64,000 nt of DNA. Origin: Ophiocordyceps camponoti-saundersi (nom. inval.) (Eukaryota > Ascomycota > Sordariomycetes > Hypocreales > Ophiocordycipitaceae). The DNA is taken from positions 37,426 through 101,425 of the forward strand of contig PDHQ01000036.1 in NCBI GenBank assembly GCA_003339415.1. Reading direction: 5' to 3'. Of the stretch, positions 53,596 to 64,000 are shown in pieces (position 1 is the first letter of the stretch; every line of letters begins with the position of its first letter). Below the pieces are notes generated by a model. That model made no database searches, was not told the origin of the DNA, and was given only the letters and a program-made list of their open reading frames with translations. The translations under genes and the position numbers were made by a program.

Positions 53596-54754
53596 ATGAC
53601 CACCACGACCATCGTCAAGACCTCGACAGCGGCTCTTCTCGCTGCCGCCTGTGCGTCCGCCATGGGCCTCTTCAGCCGGGGAAACAAGATGCCCGTTGAC
53701 GGAAAGGTGCCGTCGTCACTAAATCGAGAGACTTTCTTCCCGTGCGAAACTCTGATCGAAACCTACAGACGATTCTCCTCACGGGTGCTTCTGAAGGCAT
53801 GGGCTTGTCCGTAGCGCGGAAGCTCGCAGCCAAAGGCGCCAACATCATCCTCGTATCACGAAGCGTCATCAAGCTGAAGGAAGCCCTTACCAGCGTCGAG
53901 GTTCGCTCTCTCTTGTACCCCTGATCTGCAGTTCGAACCGGCTGACGTTCGCCTTCACTCAGGCGGCGGCGAAATATCCCGGCACGCAGCGCTTTCACTA
54001 CATCTCCGCCGACGTCTCCTCCGCCGGATACGCCAAGGCCGTCATCGCCGAGGCCAGGCGGTGGAACAAAGACGCGACGCCCGACATCGTGTGGTGCATG
54101 GCCGGCACCTCCGTCCCCGAGCTCTTCGTCGAAATGGACATGGACTCAATGAGGCGACAGATGGACGTCAACTTCTTCGGCACCGCAGATATGGCCCACG
54201 CTATTCTCCGCCACTGGCTCGCCGTCGACGCCCCCGTGGAGAAGCAGGCGAGACACTTCATCATGACTTCGAGTGTCGTCGCCTTCTACACTATCCCAGG
54301 CTACGCCCCCTACGCCCCGTCCAAGTGGGCGCTCCGCGGGCTCGCAGACACAATCTCCCAGGAGGTCATCATGTACCCTCAAAACGTCAAGGTTCACATC
54401 GTCTACCCCGGCAACATCCTATCACCGGGCTACGAGCGTGAGAACCGCACCAAGCCGGAGGTCACTAAACTCCTTGAGGAGTCTGACCCCAAGCAGACCC
54501 CGGACGAGGTAGCTGATAAGGCCATTTGTGGGCTGGAAAGGGGTGACTACTTTGTCACTATCAATTTCTTGGGGAGTCTGATGAAATGGGGCATGTTGGG
54601 CGGTTCCTTTCGGAACAACTGGATCGTCGATACCCTCGGCGCCTGGCTGGTGTCCATTGTGTGGTTCTTTGTCCAGATGGATCTACATGGCAAGATCCGC
54701 AACTATGGCAAGGAGCATGGCCATCCGACTCTGTACAAGAAGACAGAGTCCTAA
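53596..54754 (+). CDS. TSC10: 3-ketodihydrosphingosine reductase Tsc10 (KDSR)
   Basis: Three exons: 53596..53706, 53769..53900, 53963..54754; 344 residues. Both introns (62 bp each) are phase 0 with GT/AG ends. The enzyme reduces 3-ketosphinganine to sphinganine with NADPH, the second step of sphingolipid synthesis, on the cytosolic face of the ER. It is a short-chain dehydrogenase: cofactor motif TILLTGASEGMGLSVARKLA, VSRS, DVSSAGYAK, the NFFGTADMAHA helix, active site SSVVAFYTI with catalytic YAPSK, and a VYPGN turn. The first exon encodes a hydrophobic N-terminal segment (TAALLAAACASAMGLFS) and the C-terminus has another (TLGAWLVSIVWFFVQM), consistent with membrane anchoring. Stop lies 88 bp from the stop of convergent URB2. 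Confidence 0.95.
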
Positions 54755-54842
54755 TCTTCTCATGACTTGTCCCATCCGTCAGCTCTATTGATCAATCTAC
54801 TTAATCAACCTAGAGACTGTCCCAGAACAAGTTCCCGCCGCT

Positions 54843-57800
54843 CTAGACGCCACTCCATTTTCCAAACTTGACATAGCGTCTGAACATTTCCCGCAAGATT
54901 GCTCTACCGCCTCCTTGCGCGGCATCGTTGAGTATCTTCCTCACCTCCGGCGGCGTGATATCGAAAATGGCGTTCATGGCCGGCTCCATCGCCTCCCTCA
55001 CCGCCTTGGGCACGCTCTCTTCGAGCTGTAGTTTAACGTACTGCATCATGACGAGGTACATGTGTCGACTGGCCAACCGCTTCGCCGCATCCGTCGCAGA
55101 CTCAAGTGCGCCGTGGAGTTGAGACCGAGAGACGGCGCCGGCGGTGGGCTCGCAGATGAGACTGATGAGCCGGGAGTAGGCCTGAGCCTTTGACTCTATT
55201 TCACCTTCGCCCGCTGCTGCTTGTTTAATGATTAGGTTTCTTAGGAGCGCCTGCAAGGCACTCAGAAGGATGTGGAAGTGGCCCTCAAGACGAAGCCTGT
55301 GCTTCTTGATGACGACCTCGACCAGCTTGCAGAGCGATGCAAAAGGCGCGGCGCATCCGTCACTGCTCGTCGACGAAACGTCACACACCGTGCTCAGCGT
55401 GGTCTCGATGTTCCACTGTCCCATAGCCTGTGGTCGTTTTTCCAGTAGCGTTCGCAGGACATGACACAGTTGCGCAGCTTGAGGCGACGTCCGCAGCATC
55501 GGCAGACAAAGCGTCAGCTCACTATGGGCCGCCGCCAGGCTGAAGCCTTCCGTCTTATCATGCTGATCGAAGGAGTCTGTAAATGATTAGTATTGACCAT
55601 AAGCGAGCCCGAAGCAAGACATACCCGTGAGCAAGTCAACGACTGTTTGGATGGCAAGGACCTGACCATCCGTGTCACGACCCTTGCCGAGTTCATCAAT
55701 CAGCTCTCCGAGGTACTGGCGCCTTTCGCTGCTGCTCATATGCCTCGTGATGGAAACGACCAACTCCTTCAGGAGCGGATCTTGAAGCTTAACCGGCAAG
55801 TCCGCCAGACTGTCGTACGCGGTAGGGCGAGATGCCGCCACTGATGCGGGTAAATAAGAGTGGAGGAAGGCCTGAATCTTCCACGCCCTCAAGTCCCCCT
55901 GCTGCATCTTCTTTCTGGTGTTCTTGTCAAACTTCTGTGTTGTCGACAACTTTGGATTCAGCAGCTCGTCAAAACTCTCAATGGTAGAAGCAGCATCGAG
56001 TGCAGCGAGAAGACTCATGTCAGCGGCTGTGCTCGAAGAAGAAGAGAGCTTTTTGTCGGAAATGATCTTGCACATTGTGACAGCAATACAACGTGGCAGG
56101 GCCGCCTTGGACTCGACTGCGAGCGAGGTCAACTCGTCGTGACTTTGCAAATTCGGTGTTCGCGACAACTCCCTTGTCAGGACCTTTAACAAGGTAGTGA
56201 AGAGGCCACATTCCACGCCTTCTTGGTCGAGGAGGCGCGCTTTGCAAAGAGAAACGAACTCAGAAGCCCCTTGGAAGTACTTGATGCCTCGCTCATCCAG
56301 ATGATCTGCCATCTGCCTGATTGTCGCCGATGCCATTGAAATGAACCTCTCAATCAGTTCCAGAATAGTCTCTCGACCTGACGAGCAGTCGATGGAGATA
56401 TCAGACATCGCTGTCGCAACCCCGACTAGATCTGAGAAGCTCATGTCGTGATAGAATGTTGGCCGTTCCATCATCTTTGTCGAGAGACTCAGGACCGATT
56501 TCCAGGCATGCAGAGTCGCCTCTTCAGACGAATGCGTCATGTTCGCTTGTTGTTTGCTGATGATGCTCATGATCTTCTCACGTTGCGTCCGGCTGAAGAT
56601 CTCGATGGGTATGCGTGCCAATATTTTTATACAGGTCATGTTTTGGGATCGCATCTCTCTCAATCTCTTCTCTCCCTCGCCATCCAGTGCAGCCACGAGA
56701 CGATCGATGAAGCTTGTCGCCACATGCGCATCGTTCAGATTGATTTCGTTGCGTAGCAGAGCATCCCATAGCTGCTCGGCATCCGCCCCCTGAAACGACA
56801 AGGCGTTCGACAAGATTGGAGGTAGGTCACCCTTCCTCGCAATGTATAGCCTGCTGAATCTGCTCGACCCGTATGTGCACCACATCAAGTACTGCTGGAG
56901 AGCCAAGTCTTCTTGAAAGTCTGCCTTTGCGCTTGCTTCTGTAAACGGTAGTCTGCCTCTGTCTACGGCCAGGGCACCAAGATTTTGTGCCACTATTCGT
57001 TTGAAAAAGCTCTCAATGATTAGTGCAGGCTCGTCCACATGCGCTTCTAGACTCAAGCAGTCCCAGGTCCGAAAGCAGCACTTGAAGGCTTCAAAGGCAA
57101 CGTCCGAGACGATTGGCGATTTCTTCATTATCTTTGACAGTTGGCTTTTTACTGAGTTCCAGATATTGGCCCTCTCATTAGGAACTGCCCAAGAGATGAC
57201 CTGAGAGACGACTCTCCACTTCAGGGCCGCAGCTTGTTTAGAGCCGTCCAGAGAATTGACCAAGTCGAGGAGCTTCTGTCCCATGGTATCGACAAAGGAC
57301 TCGTTTCGGATTGCAGATGCGACAGTGCTTGCGAATATGCAGGTCGACCTCGGAAAAAGCTCTGGTTCTTGCTTTTCGAGCCAAGAAATCACGCCGAGGA
57401 GTTGCGCTGGTGATATTTCTGTCTCAAGAAAGGAGCTCAGAGATTGTGTGGAACTCGGCAGTTGACCGACTTTCGACCAGAGCAAAGATTGTTTCTTCCG
57501 TTGTCGCTCCTCTTTGCAAAGCTGTTCGAACCATAACTGCAAGAAGCCGGGGAGAGCACGACGCGTACGAAAGCCATCAATGATTGCACCGATGACGACC
57601 GACATGAACCCCTCGTCTTCACGGTCGGGTCCCCTTTTCAGAATCCTCTCGCAAATCTCTCCTCGCAGAGCATGGCCGTCCTCATCCAGTTGGAGGATGT
57701 CGGGTTCGCATGTGACCGCCTTGGACGCCAGGGCCCAGTCTGTTTCTGACTCCTCCAAAGCGTACATGCGACACACACGGCGGAGGTCTTCAACATCGAT

Positions 57801-59008
57801 GGGGGCGGACCGCTGGATGGCCCGATCCAAAATAGTCTGCATGATGACGCTTCGATCGGGCCGCTCCCTGATAGCCAACTCGACAGCTTCGAATATCCGT
57901 CTCAGCCATTCCACATTTTCCTTCCGAAGTTCACCATTGGAAACTAGGGCAGGGTGGTCGGAGCAGAGAAAGTAAAGAGCAGGAGCTGAGACGTTGATTA
58001 TAGTCGCCGATACGTCTAGAGCTCGGGTGAAGCATTCGAAGACTTTGTGCCTCACAAAGTCCCTTTTCCCCGGAGCTATGAGATTCTGATGCATGAACAG
58101 TTGAACATCGGCGCTCCATCTAATTTTCAGGGGACTGGCAACCTCGACCTCGATGTTAGAGGGAAAGTCGCCGATGCGCGCCATGATCGTCGCCGCAGGG
58201 CTAAAGAGGTGAGTCGCAACTTCTACCGCATCGCCATCGCCTTGGAGGTGAAGGTTCCAGATCCTGGATATGATGGCAATCCAGGATTCGCAGCCTTCAA
58301 AATCATGGCACGGGTCGCTCACAAGAATCTTGCAGATTGCCAATGCCGGAGCCGCGATTTTCACAGCTTCAGCAGCCGACGCACAAAACAGAGACTTGAT
58401 GTGTTCCGCGCCCATCTGATGTCGGGAGAACGCCACCTCTGGGTTCTCGAGACGTTCCAGAAGCACATGCAAAGTCTTGAATAGCTCCTTGGCAGTTTCA
58501 ATGCGTCCAGAGCGTGCTTGTAACTGGACCAGGTCATAGCCGACGATGGGAGTTTTCTTGCGCTTCGACGAGGCCGGTGAGGAAAGGTCTGAGGCAGGCT
58601 TGGAGATGTCTTTCAGAGTTTGCTGGAGAACGGCGATAACCTTTCGGTCTGCGAGCGATTTGGCGAGGGAGAAGAGTGGAACTCGTTGAAAGACGCAAGC
58701 TAAGATGGTCCACGTCAGGGGATAGCGTCGGACAGTCTCGGCAGCAGCAGACGTCCCGTTCATGGACTTGAGAAGCCATCTCAAGGTGCTCTCCTCGGCT
58801 GCGTGGAATTCACGGCTTGAAGATGCTGCCAGACAGGTCCAGAGACGCTGCAGGCCCTCGCCATCGGGTCCGGGTCCGGTCTGATCGAGGCTGCGAACGG
58901 TCTTTGTGAGGTCCGTCTAATTCTGCAGCTTAGCCGATGTTCAACAATAAAGAGGTCTGCTTGAAGATTCCCCTACCATGGCTCGGAATACTCATTTACA
59001 GAGTCCAT
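54843..59008 (-). CDS. URB2: Nucleolar 60S pre-ribosome assembly protein Urb2/Npa2
   Basis: Proposed exons: complement of 59000..59008, 55625..58916, 54843..55576; 1344 residues. The last intron (55577-55624, 48 bp) has a GTATGT donor and a CATTTACAG acceptor, linking DLLT-DSFDQHDKT. The N-terminus is less certain: frame requires an acceptor TTAG just before 58916, and either ATGGACTCT (59008-59000) or a lone ATG at 58979-58977 can supply the start. Urb2 joins Urb1 and Npa1-complex factors in early large-subunit (27S) pre-rRNA processing. The recognisable part is the C-terminal Urb2/Npa2 domain from about FSLAAAHSELTLCLPMLR through MYLVMMQYVKLQLEESVPKA to the end (RRYVKFGKW). The rest is an alpha-solenoid-like helical chain starting RWLLKSMNG. 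Divergent from MIC10. Confidence 0.88.
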
Positions 59009-59360
59009 TCAAGCCTCGCCTCCGTGAAAATTCCTCAAGGCGCAAAGCCGGTGTTGATGAAGGAGACGATGCAAGCGAGCAAGCAGACCTGACTGGTAGT
59101 GGTAGTGTACTGGTAGTAGCAGTAGCACTAAAATTTCTAGAATTCTGCCAAAGCGCTAGTCCCAAAGTAGCTCACCGCCCTACCCTTGCTTCCATGTAAG
59201 TTCTAGCTTCTAGTGAAGCTTGGCGTCACCAATTCAGGGATTGAAGCTGTCTGTTCAGAGCTCTCAACCTCCCGCGATTGTGTCCCGTGATAGTGAGTGT
59301 CGACTGCGCTTCTTCATCACCCCTAAAAGATCTAACACGCCAGGAATCGCAGCACAAAGC

Positions 59361-59686
59361 ATGTCCGAGACCGCCGTCCCTCCGCCCCCAAGCGCCGTGT
59401 CGCGGCCGGTGAGCGAGGCGTTGCTCAACGAAAAGGTAGGTGAAGCCGGAACGACTTCGATGGAACTGCAGCTGCTGACCGCCGCTAGTGGGATCGATGC
59501 CTTTCCAACCTCCTCGTCAAGTCGACCCTCGGCCTCGGATTCGGCGTCGTCTTCTCCGTCCTCCTGTTCAAGCGAAGAGCATGGCCCGCGTTCGTTGGCA
59601 TTGGATTCGGCGCGGGGCGAGCATATGAAGAGTGCAACTTTAGCTTGAAGCAAGCTGCCCGGGATCTGAGGAAGCAGAAGGCGTGA
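59361..59686 (+). CDS. MIC10: MICOS complex subunit Mic10
   Basis: Two exons: 59361..59435 and 59489..59686; 90 residues. The 53-bp intron has a GTAGGT donor, a GCTGCTGAC branch and a GCTAG acceptor; joining gives ALLNEK-WDRCLSN. Mic10 bends the mitochondrial inner membrane at crista junctions. It shows both diagnostic features: WDRCLSNLLVKSTLGLGFGV with a glycine-rich first membrane segment (GLGFGV) and a second segment AWPAFVGIGFGAGRAYEEC with a GxGxGxG motif, linked by a short basic loop (FKRRAW), followed by a hydrophilic tail (AARDLRKQKA). Length matches yeast (97). A purely one-exon reading of this region yields a meaningless Ser-rich ORF. Confidence 0.96.
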
Positions 59687-61356
59687 GCGGGCCAGGACGA
59701 TGCCTCGTCCATGTACAAGTCAAGTCAATTGGGTCGGAACCAGGGGCAGCGGGTGACATATGTAGATTGCGTCGCACACCTGGAAAGGGAGGGCTGCGAT
59801 TAATTCCTTTGGCTTCGCCACGACTATAGCATTCTTCTACAACTTCTTCTCAAGCATCGGGCTATTTCTATCTGCCAGCCATTGATATTGACTCCTTTCG
59901 ACAACTGTGGAAGTCTCGTTTCCACTCGCGCGAAACCCTTGGCTCAGACACATAGTAGTCTTACGTTGACTTGAAGCAGCAGTTTACATATTTGAGAGTC
60001 TGGGAGGTAGAGGCAACCGGGCCTACAGATCGGGCTTGAGCAAAAGAAATCAGGGGAGTCAAAACTCATGTCGGAAGTACTGAGAGGCCGGCAAGATCGA
60101 ATTTGAAGTCAGGCCGAGAATCTAAGCAGAGAAAACCAGTTCTTCTGGCACGCAAATATGACCGATAGCAGGTTGGTGATTCATTATCGGTTGATTAATC
60201 GTGCGCGAATGTGTGTTTGTTGAAGAGGAAAAGGGGGGAGCCGGCCGGACTGCGGGACCGGTGAAAACTTGGAGCCGTTCGGCCTTATCACGTGATTCTT
60301 CCGTTGCTAATGTCAGCTGAACTTGGCGACTGAGTTTTCCTTCTCTCCTGAAACATTCACTTGGTTGACTTGTCGCCCATCAACCACGGCATTGCTCAAT
60401 AAGGAGACGCTCGCGATGACAGTCTCCTTCGAGTCAACCGTGTGACGGAAAGCGCCTTCTCGAAGCTATGGATGCTTGCCTGGCGGTCTGCGTTCCGACA
60501 GTTGCAAGTGCAGCTCGGCTCAGCCCCCCCCAACAAGGCCTTGTTGCTCTTTTCAAACCAGCACAAACCCACTGATTGCCTACACCTTGCCGCTCTCAAT
60601 GCGCAGGCGTGTCAACTTTACAATTCGTTCGCGTGGGAGATGAATATTTGGTCTAGACAACCAGTCCGCTCCACCCTGCTGCCACGAATATCCCCCCCTG
60701 TGGCCTCAGGACTAAAATCGGACACACACAAGCGGCATTGCCTCGGCTTCCCATCCATCCGATGGGGGGTGTTGTTTACACAGCGCATAATCAATACATG
60801 GTTGTGGCATAGCCATTAGTCTTGATTCTAAATTGCGTCCCAGTCGTCGCCCATCGTGATGCATTGACCCTTTCATTAAGTCTCGTACTAATGGGAACAC
60901 ATGTTCGTCGTATGGGTAATAGGTGGTTGTCGTTAATCTCTTCTCTCTCCCCCTCTATCCGTAAGCATCGGCTGTTTTCCAATCCGTATTCCCAGCGCAC
61001 CTTTGTCCGAGCGCAATTACATCGATTCTTTAAGCTGTCCAGTCAGTCTATTTTTGCACAAAAGGGGGTAGATAATATCCAGTCTTCATGCAGCGAGCAG
61101 CCCGCGTTTGTCGAAGATTACGTTTGTCGAAGTAAAAGAAGAAGAAGTAGTAGAAGAAAACCGTGATGGTTTAGGTTATGAGAAGAAAACGGCGTCATGA
61201 TCGTTTGGCGGCGTTGCTGTGAGATGCGCATAACTAGGTTTAAAAAAAAATAGATGGTTTCGGACCTGTCGGGTCCCAACATAAGAGTGTTTGTGTTCAT
61301 GTCTTCTGTGCGAATTCGATAAAACGTGTGATGGAATCCAACGATTCAGAATAGTC
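59687..61356. other. Intergenic region, no supported gene
   Basis: 1.67 kb between MIC10 and the hypothetical gene at 61357. Contains TCACGTGA at 60288-60295, which is not close to any recognised start codon. An ORF at 60442-60819 opens with GTG and has no recognisable feature. A (GAA)n-like stretch lies near 61134-61160. Confidence 0.5.
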
Positions 61357-62516
61357 TCACGAACGGAACCGCGAGGCAGTTCGCTCCTGAATCCGTTTGT
61401 CTGTATTAACGTATAGTCGGTCGAGGTACTCCATGGCCGAGGCATCTTTGAGAATTTTAGCCACTTGGATGCCCGCCGAGATGAGCTGAAGAATGTTTCT
61501 GTCGTCTTTCAACGGCCGGCTCTGATGCTTCGCCGCGTGTCGCATCTCCAGTGAGTTTTCGAGAATGGTAACAAACTGCTTGATCTGTCCGTTATACAAA
61601 ACTCGGGCTGGGATGCGTCGTTTGGTTGCCAATCTCTTGAGGAGGTAAACCCATTCGGTCCATTCCCGGTCCTGCGGCCTCTCAACGGGTCGCATGTCCT
61701 GGGTGAGCGGGATCGGGAATTGGTACTTGGCCACGAAGTCGTAGGCGCATTGGGATAGGCGGTCGTTGACCTGGTTCAAGACGTTGTCCTGCTCTTGGAC
61801 GTGCAAATTAGTCGGAAGATGGGGCAACTCTCGCTCCTGCATGGCGATCACTTCTGGCGGAGGACGTTGCAAAAACTGGTGAGGGCCGTCAAACTCGTCT
61901 CGGTTCGATGGTCGGCGCTGGCTTGCTCGCTTGGCCTTGGCCTTGGCCTGGGCTCTGGAGTTTGCGTTGTTGATGCCATTCTCCGCCGAGTAATCGGACA
62001 GGTTGGGCGAGGCCATTATCTCGTCCAGAGAGCCCGTGGGTGAGTATCTGTCCTGGGCCTCCCATGACGACTGCAGACTTTGAAAGGATCCATACGACGA
62101 GCCCACGGCCGTGTTGACTGCTGGCGGCGGACGAGCAGCATAACCAGGTGTCGTACCGGCGGTTGGTAGCACTCTGTTGCCGTGAAGACCGTTGGACAAG
62201 GCCGATGGAGTAAAGCCTGCCGGGGGGAAAGCTCCGCTCGGATAGCTTATGCTTGATGATGTTATTCTACCACCCTCTCTCACTCTCTCATACGTCCCGA
62301 AGCCCAGCTTACCTCGAGGGCAGGAATAGGCCACCGCTGAATCCAGCGTTACCAAAGGGCTCGGCAAAACTGCTGCATGGAGGCGTCAGCATGCATGCGC
62401 CATTCACATGCCCGTACCACGGTGAAGTCGCACCTTCGGGCAGCTATCCAGGGGTCCTGGGAGATGGCTGGGGTCTTGCATGCGTGGGCGGGTTGTGCCA
62501 TGTCCTCGGAGATCAT
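61357..62516 (-). CDS. Conserved-looking fungal protein of unknown function with C-terminal helical domain
   Basis: Three exons: complement of 62434..62516, 62313..62372, 61357..62266; 350 residues. The junctions were chosen from GTGCGA/CATGCAG and GTAAGC/GGTAG signals (the first intron has a GCTGACG branch motif); they turn a mixed-frame region into a coherent SFAEPFGNAGFSGGLFLPSR followed by ITSSSISYPSGAFPP. The start at 62516 (MISEDMAQPAHA) is a proposal. The N-terminal half is disordered and Ser/Pro/Gly-rich, with a basic AQAKAKAKRASQRR stretch. The C-terminal about 150 residues look folded and conserved: VNDRLSQCAYDFVAKYQFPI, WVYLLKRLATKRRIPARV, LQLISAGIQVAKILKDASA and a final AMEYLDRLYVNTDKRIQ. 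No family is recognised. Confidence 0.75.
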
Positions 62517-63887
62517 GATGCAGACAGAGCGGACAGAAGACGAGATCCTCGGATGCTGGCAAGAAAGACACAGAGTCCCGATAAAGGCAGATGAAAAAAG
62601 AAACGGGCAGGACAGCACGAGAAGGCGTCGGCGCGGCGATGTCCTCGGCAGACCAGATCCGGGGTGAGGCAACCTAGGTATACGGTGGGATCATGTGATG
62701 AGGAGTATCCTGAGATCCGGTATGGCCCTGGTCCTATAGGCTCTCGAAGAAGATTGAGACGCTGATCCGAGGAGGGGACGAGACGTAGAGTGTCGTCGAT
62801 GACGAGGCGCTGCCCGTGTATATGTATGATGAGCAAAAAGGAGAGAGAAAACGGGAACAATCAACAAACAAACTACATGGGGAAAAGAAAGGGGGCTCGC
62901 CGGGACACTCCGAGTTCGCGGACGAATTGGAGGGGGGTGGGAAAACGGGGAAGAAGAAGCTTGTCTGGCTGGGCATCTATTATATGGACGGATCACGAAA
63001 TCTGCGGAGTAGGCTGGTGCGGGCTGTAGAATCCCGGTAGGGACAGGAGGGGAGTTGCAGGGACCATCCAAGCAGAAGGACGGAGGAGAGGCCGGCATCC
63101 TTGGACTCGACAGCCTTGCGGCGGTGACGGGCCAGCGTTGCAGCACGGTGCCAGCGTCGACCTGTCGGACTGTTCCCCCGGGCCATTTTAGAGGGGGGAC
63201 CTGCCGGGAAGACCTGCCGGGGCGGGTGTCGAGGCGAACGGAGGCCCCCCCCCCCCCCCCCCCATCCTGCTAAAGAGGGGTGTTGCGGGGGGGCCGCGGT
63301 TGGTGGGGGGGGCGTATCTTTTTTAGGCGGTAGCGACAAAACGACATGAAAATAAACACGGTCATGGGCTTTTTCAAATCTCGTCGGTCCGGGAACCCCC
63401 GGGGACAGGGCCGTCCCCTGACTGAAGAGGAGGCAGCCGGCCGGAAGATGGAGGAGGAGGCTCAGGCACCAAAAAGAAGGCGGCGGCGGCGGCGGCGGCG
63501 GCGGGTACCAACCAAGTAAAGGCCTTGCTTGGGCAACACTGATTGCTGCCTAGCAATTTAACACAAAAACAACACAAAAATATCTTCATAGGGTCTCGCT
63601 CGTCACTGGTGCTTGAAGGACGCATCTTCGTCTATTTCGTTCCCCCACCCTTTCAAACCATCAAACTTCAACAACTCGTTGAACCTGCAGCCTCCCGCGG
63701 CATTGCATGGTTAGGGGCAAGATGCGGCAGCACCGGGGGACAAGGTGGCAGCAGCATGACGACGTCTATCTTTTTTTTTTTGACAGGTCTCCGACAGACT
63801 CGGCCGAATGCATTTGCCGTTCAAAGACCATCTTCTTCCAACAGGGTGTGTGATGACATCATGACAGCCTTTGCCCTTTGCCCTTCC

Positions 63888-63930
<43 letters not shown>

Positions 63931-64000
63931 TCCCCCCCCCCCCCCCCCCCCCGCCCCTCAACGCAAACAAAAGTAAAACACGACATCGCATACCATGATG
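62517..64000. repeat. Repeat-rich end of window
   Basis: 1.48 kb: poly-C runs at about 63244-63263 and 63889-63952, (GGC)n at about 63479-63503, purine-rich stretches near 62830-62965. A short ORF at 63364-63522 encodes a polyarginine tract. No gene is convincingly supported; a gene with an exon here and the remainder beyond 64000 is possible. Confidence 0.6.

Noticed and set aside
60442..60819. Possible small gene downstream of a TCACGTGA site
   Set aside because: Starts at GTG rather than ATG, no domain, no signal peptide, no splice support.

Overview
The window is nuclear DNA of a filamentous ascomycete. Genes carry one to six short introns (about 50-150 bp) with fungal donors (GTAAGT/GTATGT-like) and CTGAC-type branch points. 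Genes are monocistronic, and spacers are rich in (TACC)n, (GA)n, (GT)n and poly-C/G microsatellites. Protein content fits Sordariomycetes. A secreted protein resembling the heat-labile enterotoxin A-chain family, expanded in insect-associated Hypocreales, hints at that order, but this is inference.

Layout. 1-9.5 kb: TEL2 (5' end off the window), a Ste20/GCK-type kinase, a DUF7053-like protein, PSO2/SNM1 nuclease, and LSM2 reconstructed from four exons. 9.8-17.2 kb: UTP12/DIP2, ARPC2 (five exons) and a 749-residue secreted enterotoxin-A-like protein with degenerate catalytic positions (seven exons). 17-21.5 kb: repeat-rich DNA with a small secreted cysteine-rich protein, then RPB6 head-to-head with a TFIIIA-like zinc-finger gene. 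23.9-30 kb: ZRT3-type zinc transporter, a His-rich GPI-type surface protein and NUC1. 30.4-40 kb: PFS2, DGAT1 (one intron appears GC-AG), STE14, a 10-N assembly gap flanked by poly-G, a small membrane protein and PEX8. 40-48.7 kb: a secreted 12-Cys protein, a Gly/Ser/Tyr repeat protein of DDR48 type, phospholipase C, then about 1.2 kb of ~162-bp tandem repeats ending at the promoter of a small secreted 8-Cys protein. 49.6-64 kb: NRDE2, TSC10, URB2, MIC10, an unrecognised conserved-looking protein, and a repeat-rich end.

Themes. Much of the window is RNA metabolism and ribosome biogenesis (LSM2, UTP12, RPB6, TFIIIA, PFS2, NRDE2, URB2). Several of these genes, plus PSO2, have a CACGTGA E-box palindrome 160-235 bp upstream of the start codon, which suggests shared control. 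A second theme is secreted proteins embedded in repeat-rich spacers (14.5-19.5, 27.7, 40 and 48.3 kb). Lipid and membrane genes (DGAT1, STE14, TSC10, PLC1) are interspersed.

Splice models were made by reading frames, splice signals and family knowledge by hand. No alignment or transcript data were used.
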